From Lactarius indigo (Eukaryota; Basidiomycota; Agaricomycetes; Russulales; Russulaceae): a stretch of DNA of 64,000 bases. Location of the stretch: NCBI GenBank assembly GCA_025766275.1, contig JAFKAC010000001.1, positions 3,596,001 to 3,660,000 on the forward strand, given 5' to 3'. The notes under the pieces are model-generated. The model was not told where the DNA came from. It worked only from the letters and a program-made list of their open reading frames with translations, and did no database searches. The position numbers and the translations under genes are program-made. Below, piece by piece: positions 23,701 to 34,739 of this stretch. How positions within the stretch are numbered: the stretch's first letter is position 1; each line of letters starts with the position of its first letter.

Positions 23701-24023
23701 TGGTTGCCTTGTCCACAACTGAAGCAGAGCACATCTCTGCTGTTGAGGCGGGCAAGGAGATCCTCTGGATGCGCCAATTCATGGGGGAGCTTGGCTACAA
23801 GATCTCTGGCCCCTCACTGCTGAAGATGGACAATCATTCAGCCATTGCAGTGAGCAAGAACCCAGAGCATCATAGCAAGATGAAGCACCTCTCTCTTCGC
23901 CTATTTTGGCTGAGGGATGCTGTTCAAGATGGTGTAATCAGTCCCACTCTGCAGTCCCCTTGTGTCCTCTGTGACTCAAGGGCCCTCTATAGGTCGCATT
24001 CTAACACAGAGACGATTAGATGA
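20706..24023 (+). pseudogene. pol: Copia Pol (protease, integrase, RT, RNase H), 3' truncated
   Basis: In frame with gag after one TGA: protease DTGAS (20712-20726), integrase zinc finger (HRRLCHHHLAG, CEACKAGK), DDE core (HSDVHGPV, DDKGGEY, NGVAERANRT), a Pro/Ser-rich linker, RT (RWFMKVK, RSIDISHAYLNG, SLYGLKQAGR, FVDDITLAC as the YVDD equivalent) and RNase H (KSTGGYVV, LSTTEAEH). RNase H has SDVDHGG where SDADWGG is usual. The frame passes from DGVISPT into LTR-derived codons at 23947, so the native C-terminus (VADILTKP-type) is missing. Otherwise open for 1096 codons. Confidence 0.9.
23947..24006 (+). repeat. Remnant of the copia 3' LTR (last 60 bp)
   Basis: Matches 19482-19541 with one mismatch (GTCGCATT for GTCCCATT). 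The deletion junction begins exactly in the 3' arm of the LTR hairpin (CTCTGCAG). Confidence 0.9.
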
Positions 24024-24057
24024 AGTCGAGGCAACTTCATGCCTGACAGGGGGGCTG

Positions 24058-24590
24058 TGTTATGTCCCATCCTTATTATTTTCTTTTTTCTTTACTTTAC
24101 TTTATATGACTCATATCCTGCATTTTGACTCAGGGATGACTCAGTACGACTCATGGCCCCTTCAGGGCTATTTCTGGATAGTATGACTTGTTGCACAGCA
24201 CTCTGACTCACTGCGCAGTAGTGTGACTCATTGCACAGCACTATGACTCACTGTGCAGCAGTATGACTTGGTTTCTCTATTGTTTACTATACTAGGATTC
24301 CTATTGTTCTCCTTAGTATAAGTACTAGGACGTCTGTGGGCTGTAGGTGTCAGACTTGTCTTCTTGTATCCTACAGTACTTGGTGAACAAGACTTGGATT
24401 GCGAACTCCTCTTCTCTTATCAGAAACTGTCCAAGTTCTCTTCGAATTTGGTACTCTTTGAACTCAAGAACAGGCTAACTTTGACAGATCTCTAAGTCAT
24501 CTCTAACTTAGAGAATACGACTCATTTAGTGCTTTGTCAACCTAGCGACCTTTGCTCATGTTGAGTGATCATCCCTACTGTGACGTAACA
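24058..24590 (+). repeat. 3' LTR of B
   Basis: 533 bp, preceded by the polypurine tract AGGGGGGCTG (24048-24057) and followed by TTATT. It has six perfect TGACTCA motifs between 24107 and 24250 and an expanded ~24-bp repeat relative to the 5' LTR. Confidence 0.92.
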
Positions 24591-25190
24591 TTATTGGACA
24601 GTACCTCTTTAGGTCACTTTCCTCATTAGTAAAGTAGTTTCTCATTGGATGATAAGCAGGGAAGGTTCTAGATAGTTCTAGACTATGTTGTCATAGGGTT
24701 GTGACTCATAGATAAGGACATGTCATTGTTCTGTCAGCCTTAATGACTGTGCATCAGTCAGCACAATAGATAAGGCTATTTATAGATACGATGCATCAGC
24801 ATCTGACTCATTACTATTACATATACCTTTAGTAACAAGGTTTAGTAGTAATTTGAACTCAGCTGCAGCACTGTATATAAACCCTCATGTAGTGTCCTGA
24901 GTGGAACCAACTTGTCCTCTTGGTTCTCCACTCAGGTGCGTATTCACTTGTACTTCCCTTACTTCTTCAATGTTAACTTGTCCTCTTGGTTCTCCACTCA
25001 GCGTGCCACTGTGTGATCACCTAGCCTTTGGTCTTGTATAAAGACCTCAAGTGTGCTTATTCTCTGCAGTGACTGTACATTCAGCATGTGACTTGTCTCC
25101 ACACTAGGCTTGGGTGTATACCAGTTCAGTTCACTAACCTTCACCTTGGTCTAGTTGTAAGTGGCAAGTCATACCGTGATGTACACATGA

Positions 25191-26313
25191 TCCATGATCC
25201 ATGAACACCTCTATCATCATAGTGTGCAGCATGGTTCGCAACAAGCAGCTGGCCAGACAATCCCAATCCCAAATGTTCCACGTCAAGACTTTTGAGAAGT
25301 GGCTGGGACAACTACAAGAAGTGGGGGGAATTGGGAACCTACAGACAGTTATGAGCCAAAGAAGCCTGAGATAGGCCCCAGTGCAGAAATTCATGACCTT
25401 GAGTGCAACATTGCACCTCATCCATATCCAGAGACAAGACAACCCTGGCAAGAACCCGCCATGACATGCTACAATGGGACTCCTGCCCAAGCTTCTAAAC
25501 CAAAGAAGCGTGCCTGGCGGCAGCAGAGGAAGGCTAAGGGACCCCCTGTCACCCCATTTGGATGCAGCATGAAAACAGCGAAATTGTGAGCAATGAAAAA
25601 AAGAAGTGTGAACACCCTTGCATTTTAATTTATTGTGTGATACAAGCTGTCACTTTGGACCCATTTCTCTCCATTGGAGCCCAATCCCATTCTGGCCTCT
25701 GCAATTTGACTGGCCTTGTCAGAGGCAAAGAGTTCTTCATGCTCTACAAAACTAGACCAAGATGGGACCTGACCCATAGATAGTTGATCCCAATCCCACT
25801 GTGCCATGGCCACGCTGATTGCAACTCCACAAATGATCATGGCAGTGGTGAAAAATAGCTTCTATCAGGAGCACATAAGTCACTGTGTTGCCTGTAAGTT
25901 AGTTAAATTTGTCTTACATGTTCAGCCAGATATGCCCAGGGTCATCTTGCTGTTGCTCAGATCTCCAGTTCTACGACCTTTTTCAGGCTGCTCTCCTGTA
26001 TCCAATACCAAATTACCAATTCTGTACCCCTCTCAGAGATGCCTGTCACAATTTGGCAATTGTTTCCATGAGAAGAGTATGCCTAGGCGGCACTTAGAAC
26101 AACTGCTATACCATGGCAAGTCGTGCACATCACGTACCACAGCTTACACAATATCTTCTGCTGTCAGAACAGTTTTCCAATCTCAGCTTTGGTTCAAGAA
26201 ATGATTTACTCACAGTCGTCTCGAAGCCTCTCCACCAAGGCCCAATCCTTTACAGTAGTGATACAAGCACATCCATAGGATGTGCCAGACAGCACTGCGC
26301 TATTGCTGTGAAT
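25191..26313. other. Decayed sequence with weak coding traces
   Basis: A plus-strand ATG at 25231 opens MVRNKQLARQ for about 47 codons. A different frame at 25320-25589 is Pro/Lys-rich (SKPKKRAWRQQRKAKGPP) and ends in MKTAKL-stop. They may be pieces of one broken gene; I do not recognise it. Nothing convincing is seen at 25600-26313. Confidence 0.25.
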
Positions 26314-26877
26314 TGATGAACAGCAGAGACAGAACCTATACTCACAGTGGCAAAGATGACTGTGGTGAGATACAGGCAGCAACTGGATAGCAGCAGAGGG
26401 GATGTCAAGCAAGTGAAGCAGAGTAATAATCTGGCACACAGAGCAGTGAGAACTGATGTGGACCAGGGCATACAAGCAGTCTACTTATACTGTACAGAGG
26501 TGTGACACTAGTACAAGGGAAGTAACTACAGGTCACAGAGTACAAGGGACGCATTGTTCTACAACAGGACAAAGGAGTGTGCATAAGGAGAACAAGGCAT
26601 ATAGAACAAAAGAAAGTCTAGACAAGTATGATATCATAGTGACATCACAATAAGGATAACGCTAAAAGGAGAACAAAGGATGAAGTATAATGAAGAGTCC
26701 TGAGTCGTCTACATGATGTCATTGTACAGTGATGTCATACATGACGCAATGATAAGCATTAGATTGCGCAGATCAAATCTATGTAATCTACAAGTCCAAT
26801 TAATCTAATCTAAAGCAGTCCATGCTGCAAGTCCGGTCCATACGAGCCGCTAAGTGTGCAAGGGTCACTTATCAACA
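26314..26877 (-). repeat. Solo LTR, family 1 (short form)
   Basis: 564 bp with the family termini TGATGAACAGC...CTTATCAACA. The flanks (TGAAT and CTGAC) do not match, so the target duplication has decayed or a rearrangement occurred. The ~54-bp GT...AG segment is absent. Confidence 0.88.
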
Positions 26878-26933
26878 CTGACTGTGGACCAAACTCTACA
26901 TTGATGTTTTTCAAGTGTCATAATTATCAAATT

Positions 26934-28035
26934 CTATGATAAGACCAAAATTAGGCTACAATAAGTTCCAGCTCCATCTGTGTAACTAGTAAGATTGCCT
27001 CCTGAATGTACAGCACACACATAAGTAGGAGTGTGGCCATATGAAGCGATAGAAGAGCCGGCTCCACAATCAAATAGACTTTGATGAGAAAGGGGTGAGT
27101 GAAGGGTGAGGAGTGTTCTCATGTGCCTTCCCCTATAATCAAGACACACCTCTAGATAGGCATCCCCGACTTCTACCCAGTGCATTAGCCATGATGCAAG
27201 ACACCATAGAGTGTGATAGTTCTGCCCATTGTCATACAGCAACACAATCAGGCTACCCCTTACACTCCCACTAGAATTGCTGCTGAGTGATTCTAGCGGT
27301 GAATTTGTAGTCCGTGGTAACACAAGCATTCTGTCCATCTCAAGACAGGTTGCTTGGACTGGGGGTGAACTGTTGTGGGTTTCTTCAAGGGGCAGTGGTA
27401 GCAGCGGTGATGGTGATGGTGACAGTGGTGGTACTGGTGACAGCAATGAGAAATCCTGAGAAACCAAAAGTGGGCTGATATTTGATATGGAGGATTCTTC
27501 AGTATGTGCCCATGATGTGGTTGGTAATGATGGACCAACTGATGGCTGTGCAGGACAGGTATCAGGGGATATGATTGGAGGTTGCTGAGACAATATCCTC
27601 TTCCTTGAGCATTCTGAAAAACGTGGGAAATGCTCCATATTTGTACTGAGAGTACACCAAATATACAACTCACCACCATGCAATTTCACTCTGGTCATTT
27701 CCTTGCTGAGTGACCTATCATTTACTTTGCTCTGCCTTTTGTGTAACACTTCAAGCCCATGCTCCACAGATTTCAATGTGCGTTTGATTTGCTTCACCTG
27801 AGCAGTGTTGGCATCCTTTGAATCTTTGATGGCATCAAAACACTTATCCACAGATGTTTTGTAATCAATGGTAGCTTTCTGAAGCCTGTCAACATCTTCT
27901 TGAAGCTTCCAAAAATCTGTTCCTTATCAGACTCAGTCATCTTCTGCAAGAGTGAAACACGCACATGGAGATGATTGGATCTGTTTGTCCACAAATTCCT
28001 CTATTAGAGCCATGTCAGTGTTGTTCACCATCTCT
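26934..28035 (-). pseudogene. Unrecognised protein with N-terminal coiled coil (broken)
   Basis: A 305-codon minus-strand frame (27851-26934) has a helical N-terminus (CFDAIKDSKDANTAQVKQIK...SVEHGLEVLHKRQSK). A Ser/Pro-rich middle follows (VPPLSPSPSPLLPLPLEE), then a Gly/Tyr-containing C-terminus. Upstream, two other frames extend the helix (EDVDRLQKATIDYKTSVDK; MVNNTDMALIEEFVDKQ), so the real start is probably near 28035 with an intron or frameshift at about 27850-27950. No domain recognised. The helix and Ser/Pro layout could belong to a repeat-encoded accessory protein. Confidence 0.35.
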
Positions 28036-28099
28036 CTCCTTAGCCAAGTAATGCTGTGCAGACTATGAAGTACATGCATGAGATCATGGGGCAGTATGA

Positions 28100-29200
28100 G
28101 GACAGAGGGAGTAGGCCTCTACTAATGTGAATAGGACGTGCAGGTTGGAGTTGAAGACGAGACAGGTAGACACATGTGTACAGACATCATGTCCGCAAGT
28201 TCATAGGCAGGGTCGATTCTGCAGGAGAGAGCGGAGGAATAAGATGGGGGAGCCACAGCCTGGGTCCGAAGTGTTCACACTGACGAATGGAGATGCAAGT
28301 ACAAACAGGCTGAGACAATTGACAAGAGGGCGTGTGAGAATGAGGACGAGTGGGAGAGGAGATAAAAAAGATAAAAAGAACAAGACTGGGAAACATTTCC
28401 AATTTACAGGCTTCCAGGTGCCCTTCAAGTGGGCCAATCTTGAGAATCACAAAGTTGAACTAATAAGGGGGGGAAGACGACAGTGACATTCAACAGTAAA
28501 CAGTGAGTGCTAGTGAGCCTTTGAGTACATGAGAACCGTACCTAAGACACAGATTGGGCAGAGGCAAACAGCAAGGTAGGAAGGGTGGAATGGGTGGCAT
28601 TAGGAGAGTTGAGCGAGACAAGAAAACTGAAGTGAGACAAAGGTCAGATCTAGACCTCATGGGCATTGCATGAGGGTTGGCATCTGAGTTGTGGTCAGTG
28701 ACAAGTGTGTGCACTAAATTTATAAAAGATTGGGAAAATTGAGATCAAATAAAGAGTCATGCCTACACTAGAGATGCCCGAGGCATTTGATGGGTGAAGC
28801 AACATGACAAACTGTTGATGGGAAGAGGGAGAGGGGATGATGTGATGACCACCCGGGTGCAGCAAACAAAGTGGCACAAGGTGTGTGGGCCCTCAGCCTG
28901 TCTATGAGTAGGCTATCAGTGGGTGGTGTGATTGAGGTCTAGAGCTGCAAGGTGCCAGTCCAAGTCCGAAAAGCCGAGAAAGACACTTTTGTGCTCAGCA
29001 GAATAGCCAGCCATACAATGTAAAAAGGAAATGCAAAGACAATTGTCAAGGTGATTGATACTGAGCAAAGTCGAAACTTGTGTTGAGGGCATCTAGGTCT
29101 AGAGGCAAGATTATGATTATGAAAAAGTTATTGTTTTGATCACACATTGTGTGCCACCTGTGGAATGAGCTTGCCTGCTGTTAGCGGAGGGCTCAAGTGG
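28100..29200. other. Low-complexity, weakly coding stretch
   Basis: A plus-strand frame at 28127-28486 ends in a basic segment (GDKKDKKNKTGKHFQ) followed by FTGFQVPFKW. Its first half is low-complexity. No homology recognised. The rest, to 29200, shows no supported gene. Confidence 0.2.
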
Positions 29201-29225
29201 ATCATGCAATACATGACATACCCTA

Positions 29226-30002
29226 TCAGATGGAATTGTGGGCCAATCTGTTAGTTTCTACCCCATGAATCCTCAGAAACTTTGTACTTTCTCGAATGTT
29301 ACCCCTATACAACCTGGGAAGATAACCATGGTTGACCTTGGTGATACCACTCACACATTGGGTCCCTTTGTGGTGTCTACACAGCCTGCTCAGCAGCAGC
29401 ATGAAGACCAGTCCTGCTTGTTGCATAACTCTGTGCCTGCCCCTATGGTTGGCCTCAAAAAGATAACCCAGATTCATGAGTTGAGTAGCTGACATGGTCC
29501 AGCCTGAATCAAGTCTGAGAGATGACCCAGGTTTTAAAGACAAAGAGGGTGTACACTTGGCTACTGAAGTGCCCACGTTCCCTGACTGTCCCAGCCATAC
29601 AATCCCCAACTCCGGGGCTCAGAGTTCACCTGTCAATATCCAAGGTAACAAAGCAAGTCCTCTCTTGATCCCAACTCTGGGACATTATTGACAACCCGGG
29701 GCCCATAGGGAATCAAGCTCCCTTGCCAGTCTGTGCCCATCAAGCATGCTGGCATCTCAACTCATTGGTACACTATGATGAACCCAGGCACAATAGAGAG
29801 GCCACCTATGCTGCACACAATGACTGACCTAGAAATAGGGGACCTGTTTGTTAACAAGTATTCTTCAATGTCGTACAAGAAAGATGTCCTTCAAGTATGG
29901 TTGCTTTGTACTGCTGCCAAAGGGGAAGGTTTTCAGTGGAGTCAGGTATGCTACATTCATGCTAGTGATCATGCCATGCAGATTCACCATGTCATGACCT
30001 AA
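29226..30002 (+). other. Possible gene remnant of unknown function
   Basis: Three plus-strand frames look protein-like: 29238-29492 (MGQSVSFYPMNPQKL, PAPMVGLKKITQIHELSS), 29494-29691, and 29733-30002 (DLEIGDLFVNKYSSMSYKK, WSQVCYIHASDHAMQI). They could be exons or frameshifted parts of one gene. I do not recognise it. Confidence 0.25.
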
Positions 30003-33000
30003 ATATTTAGGTTTCTGGTGGCAAGACAGTGCACCCAAAGCTGCCAGACTTTGTTCTGTCCTTTCAACCCTCTGATCTAAGTTCCCCCTCTTGGGTGAAG
30101 CGCATAACAGAACAATGCTGTCACGAAAGACCTCAAGTGTTGGCCCCCGGAGAAGGAACATTTTTTGAGTAGATAATTCTAGTGATGAACACCAGTGAAG
30201 GGCAGCCAACAGTAGTACCTCAATTGTGACTTATTCCTTATTCTCTCCACTCATATGTGCATGTCCTTTGTCCAGGCCTATCAGTTGAATCCCAATTGAA
30301 TTCGAACCTCACTGTGGCCATAACCAATGGACGCCTGCCTCACCGGAGCAGAAGTACTACGTAGTAAATGAAGGCAAATAACGGCTACTGAGATATGGGT
30401 TGTGCTGTGTGGCTGTCAGAACTCCCATGAGAATAGGGAGAGATGCTAGATCCTCTGTGAGTGATTAGTGTAGGATGCATGGCACAGAAGGAGGGGAGGG
30501 GGGACAAACCCAAACCACCAGCCTGGCATCACAGACTGTCATGATAGATGTAGAGGGTAGTCTCACCACCGTTCCTGGCTTTAGTTTATCTGTAAGATCC
30601 TTCGAGCTGACAACAGCACTCATGCATGCGGAAACCCATTTGAAAGGCCCTATCATAGCATGACTGCAGTAGGTGCAGTGACAAAAGTGGGGCCCATATT
30701 GAACATGATAACATCTGCCAGGCCCTCCTGAACCTGAGCCCAGGCTGGGGGGCGCCATACCCATGCTCACAGAGTACAGGCTCAGTAATAATGGTGGCTG
30801 GGATCCAACAATGCCATAGTGGCACCAGATGGCACAGTGATGTGTGCACAAGCTCAGCTTTGTCTGTGCTGGATGTGGTGTTGTAGTGCATACAGGAATG
30901 ACACCATCAGCCTGGTTGTACTACTACAGGTGCACCCAGCGTCAGACAGGGTTAGCACACCAAACAATGGGGGTATCTGTGTTGAGAAGAGGATGGACGC
31001 ACTATGAGAGGTGACTCTGAGGACTGAGTTTGTGGAAAAGAATGAACCAAGTGCTGCGGGCAGTATGACACTTTGCAGACAGTATGGGGCACAGATACAG
31101 GTTGTGATATGCGATGTTGGTTTTTGCACTCATAAGGGAGGGGATGGAGGAGACTGACACAGGGTATGCTCATATCAATGTCAAGTGCAAGGAACCACAA
31201 CCATGTAGCAGCAAGTGGACCATCTATGCACTCATAGCCACCAATATCAACTTGAAATTGGCCGCCATCACCTGCAGCTAAAGTACTAGTGTGACTGTCA
31301 GTGACTTGGAGGTTCATGTGTTCATACTTAGGCTGAGCAGTTGTTGGGCGAGCTGTCACATCACACTCCAAGGGTTATGAGTGTCATTTAGTTGGAGGTG
31401 CATACGAAAAAAGGAATATGGGACAGGAACAAGTGAAGATCCCAGAAGTGAGGAAGGTAATATCACGTGCTACAATTGAACAGAGCAAATGTTGAAGTAA
31501 GCACATCTATTTCAGCACATGCGATTTCCTCATTATCCCACTGGCATGCTGCTAGCTCTAAAACATGTCATTCCAGGGAATGCACAACCTTTGAGTCCAC
31601 AAAGACATCCAGTGCCTTGCTTGATACCCTTAAGGACTCCCACAGGCCTACCACATATAAGAACTGCTCCGTCATGCTTATGTTTGTAAATCTGACTTTG
31701 TACCAGAAGAAGCAAAAAAAAGAAATATCCCACACCAAGGTGTCCTGGAGAAACATGTGAGTGCACACAAACATAGAGACCACTGATCTGAGCCCAACTT
31801 GCCTCTTGAGACTTTTGCATTGTCCAGTTCTCTGTTGAACAACTGGTCAGGAGTGTCTTACTAGTATTGTCTGAACCACCACTGATGAACATAGAGTCTA
31901 ACATGGAAAAGATAAGCAATCCTTAGGAAGCAACTGAGTGCTTAGCTGACTCACAAGTGTGTTTGCTGGTTTGGAAGACCATAAGCTTAGCATCAGACGT
32001 GTCCAAATCAATGTCAAGAAGCCCTTGGGGTGGGGCAGCAAAGATTTTGACATCAATTTGGGTGAAGATGCAGACAATTGCAGGGTATAGCCTAATAAAT
32101 TCATCAGCATTGATTTTCCAGTGGGCTCTCTGCAGAGTGACTCACTCTATCTGGGGCATGGTTCAAATTTCCAATATCATGTTGCTCGTATACCCATTTT
32201 ATAGCTACCTGTCTTTGTCTTTATAGTGCCACTAAATTGACTGTGCTCAGCAAGGAGTGGAAGAGGGAAAATGCAGGAGAGCAGAGAAACGAGAAGAAAA
32301 GTGGCGGTGTGAAGCAGTGGGGTTAACAAAGAGGAATGGTGCGATGAAAGGAAGCTCAGGCAGGGAGCTCCAATACACACTGATGCAAGTAGCACCTGAG
32401 GTCAAGAAAGTAAGGTTGAGACAACAATGAGATTGTGTGTGCTGGTGTATCATTGGTTGGTAGTGTGTCGGTCATGAGTCAGTGTGAGTTGGAGGGGAAG
32501 AGGGGTATAGGGGAGAGACATGAGACATCACAGAAAATGGGGGGCGACTGAGATGAGATGGAGAGGCAAGTGAGACAAAGATCAAAGGCAAGCAAGACAG
32601 GAGAAAGACGAGGGAGAAGAGGAAGTCATAAAATAAGGCTTAGTGTCATACAGTGGTTTGGTGTTGGCGATGACAGCAGCCCTGCACTGCATAATCACAA
32701 AATAATCAGATTTAATCAAGATAGAACAAAAATTGTGCCTCTGCTATGATGAGAAGTGGGGAGACACCATGATCAAAGAGTGGAGTGAATGTGACATCAA
32801 GGTGACCCAGGGGACAAAATCTTGGTCAAAAAGGAATCAACACGATGAGCATGGGGTGATAATGGACAATGATTGCACGAGATGCAGGAAAGTACAGCCT
32901 GTTGACCAATGGCCTTCAAGCACCTATCAGGGGTGAGGCACACAATGATGACCACTGGTGGGTGAAGGATGGGACAAGGAAGGAGAGGAGTGAGAGAATG

Positions 33001-33682
33001 GCCCAGGGAAGAGAAATGAGACAAGCAGAGACTGAGTGGAGATGGACAAGTCTTGTGAGGTAATCTGGGAATGTCTTGTGACGTAATACAAGTTTTGCAG
33101 GAACCAGTGGTACTGGTTCGGTGGCGTGAGTGGTGACCTGGCCAAAACCACAGACTGGTGAATTCAAACTGCAATGTGACATAATTGTGAACTGCAACAT
33201 TAATGTGCTTCAATATTCATAGCGCTGCTCTCCCTCCTCCAATTGCCCCCTCTCAACTGGCAATGCCCTCGTCTCACTTTCTGTTAGATCTATCCTATCA
33301 TTGTTAACATTGTTGATGCAGATATTCTCCAACATGGTGGTGCACTGCCATTTGCTGAACCTGAGGCCAAGGCTTAGCTGGTGGGAGTTGGGAGAGGGTT
33401 CTTCGATAGGCCTTCTCCAACTTATGTAATGTGCCCCATACTCTAATACTTTAACTTTTCGAGGGAGACCAACAGTGTTTCTATATCCCCAGAGAGCCTG
33501 AGTGCTCAAATACCATGTCTCAGACTCTTCAAACCCCAAACCAGTTTTTACACTGATGTAGTGGTTGATAATCGTAGCATACGTACAGCCTCAAGGTAGA
33601 GAGCACAATATAAGGACCTATTCACCCTGCATTGCCTCCCCAAAACCAGCCCTGGTTAAGACCCATTGGGAAATTTCATCCA
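30003..33682. other. Decayed region with scattered minus-strand coding traces
   Basis: Three minus-strand stretches have non-random composition: 31371-30952 (GGQFQVDIGGYECIDGPLAA), 32137-31922 (RAHWKINADEFIRLYPAIV, IDVKIFAAPPQGLLDIDLD) and 33539-33210 (VKVLEYGAHYISWRRPIEE). None gives a recognised domain. They may be pieces of one old gene array interrupted at 33683 by element D. The rest shows no supported feature. Confidence 0.25.
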
Positions 33683-34143
33683 TGTTACGGATAATTGACT
33701 CATGACCGGTTATGACTACGGTCTGACTTGCTTATTAGTCATGGACTATTACTTTGCATCAGTCAGCATGTAGTTCACATGTGATTCGTGACTCATGTAT
33801 GACTCATACCTAGGATAGCAGTACTAGGGTTTGAGCTAGTTACACTACTGGGTAGTTACTATTTCAGCGGTGCTTTAAAGCCCATGTGTATCTGTATAAG
33901 TAGTCACTCTAGAAGACCAAGAGTCCCCATCTTGGTCTCCTTCAAATCCACTATCTTGACTCATCTCTCACCCCTCGCTCTCTGACAAGGGAGTGCCTCC
34001 ACTGCCGTTCACCAAGGAACAGCCTTTCTTCATTTTAGCTGCAGCGTGTGCCTGTAGTGCCCCTGTTCAGCCTGCGTTGGGTTGACACATGATCCCCATA
34101 TGCCTGGTTTTGCTAAGTTGATTACACCTTCTGAGGTCCAAGT
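33683..34143 (+). repeat. 5' LTR of D, main part
   Basis: TGTTACGGATAATTGACTCATGACC... with four TGACTCA motifs (33696, 33789, 33800, 33957), TATAAG at 33895-33900, and ATCTTGGTCTC at 33929-33939. An upstream inverted copy, AGACCAAGA, could form a hairpin with it. The last 26 bp of the LTR lie beyond element C at 42082-42107. Confidence 0.92.
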
Positions 34144-34724
34144 TGTTACGATTTCTTTGGACTCATCCTTTCTTTTGCTATTACTCAATTCCCCACACTA
34201 TATGAGCCCTGTATGATTACACGGACTTTACGATTACCTGGTTCCTATCGCACGCCCTGCTTATTGATGTTCCCTTCTGATAAAGCTTGACATGTGCTAG
34301 TTTCCAACTCATTCCTACTCATGCGCGACCCCATGTGATTTGCCTTTATTCTCAATATATCAATGCCTTGTTCCCTTTATGCCTATCCCTTTATTCCCCA
34401 ATCTAGCAGTGACGCCATCTATTTATGATAACCATACAACCCGACCTCTATTTAAACCTAGTCATACCTAGCTTGTATGGTAGACTAGACTTCTTGTGTA
34501 ATACTACACTCGTCTAAGACGGACACCTTCGTGCTTTCCCTTGTCTCATGAACTCTCTATCCCTGCTAGACCTTTGAGTCTTAGCCTTCCTCTATGGTCC
34601 AAGTGACTAATGTCCTTGTGATCCTTGTGCATCATTCTACTGAAGCCAAGCCTTGAAGCTTGTGCTCCCACAATTCGACTGACTTGGTACAGGTTGTACC
34701 CAACGCCCCTGTAGTGGTGTTACA
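34144..34724 (+). repeat. 5' LTR of C
   Basis: TGTTACGATTTCTTTGG...TAGTGGTGTTACA. TATTTAAA is at 34449-34456 and AGACTAGACTT at 34482-34492, 33 nt downstream. Compared with the 3' LTR it differs at about 27 CpG positions and about one other position, with no indel. Confidence 0.95.
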
Positions 34725-34726
34725 TT

Positions 34727-34737
34727 AAGTCTAGTCT
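34727..34737 (+). promoter_or_regulatory. Self-primer binding site of C
   Basis: AAGTCTAGTCT, two bases after the LTR end, is the exact complement of AGACTAGACTT at 34482-34492 in the same LTR. Confidence 0.82.
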
Positions 34738-34739
34738 CC

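Larger units (their letters stand above)
19339..24006 (+). mobile_element. Ty1/copia element, nearly complete, 3' LTR mostly deleted, TSD CAGAG
   Basis: Bounded by perfect CAGAG duplications (19334-19338 and 24007-24011). The 5' LTR is 19339-19541; at the 3' side only its last 60 bp survive (23947-24006, matching 19482-19541). The body is gag then pol in Ty1/copia order (protease, integrase, RT, RNase H). Only one stop interrupts some 1400 codons, so it is far fresher than the surrounding gypsy elements. The deletion also removed the last part of the RNase H domain. It sits within the 3' end of ORF3 of B. Confidence 0.93.
10393..24590 (+). mobile_element. Ty3/gypsy chromovirus B, full length with nested insertions
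   Basis: 5' LTR 10393-10890 and 3' LTR 24058-24590 share family sequence and are bounded by a perfect TTATT target duplication (10388-10392 and 24591-24595). Inside, in order: self-primer site, gag, pol, chromodomain, ORF3, polypurine tract (24048-24057, AGGGGGGCTG). Later insertions are a D-type solo LTR (11126-11634), family-1 solo LTRs (17456-18073 and 18109-18744) and a copia element (19339-24006). Removing them leaves an element of about 7.8 kb. Many frameshifts and stops make it inactive. Confidence 0.93.
10340..25185 (+). repeat. Solo LTR E, split by element B (parts 10340-10392 and 24596-25185)
   Basis: With B removed, a 643-bp TG...CA unit remains (TGCCAACATGTGC...CCGTGATGTACA), flanked by CATGA at 10335-10339 and 25186-25190. 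It holds a TATATAAAC box near 24875, TGACTCA motifs near 24711 and 24801, and two copies of ACTTGTCCTCTTGGTTCTCC about 70 bp apart (24908 and 24977). No body was found, so I call it solo. The unusual start (TGCC) makes the left boundary less certain than for the other LTRs. Confidence 0.6.

Noticed and set aside
26309..26882. Target duplication around the solo LTR at 26314-26877
   Set aside because: Flanks TGAAT and CTGAC do not match; the LTR is called by its sequence only.
30465..32453. Several overlapping 60-140 codon frames on both strands
   Set aside because: No motif, no consistent strand and overlapping readings; most are chance frames in decayed DNA.
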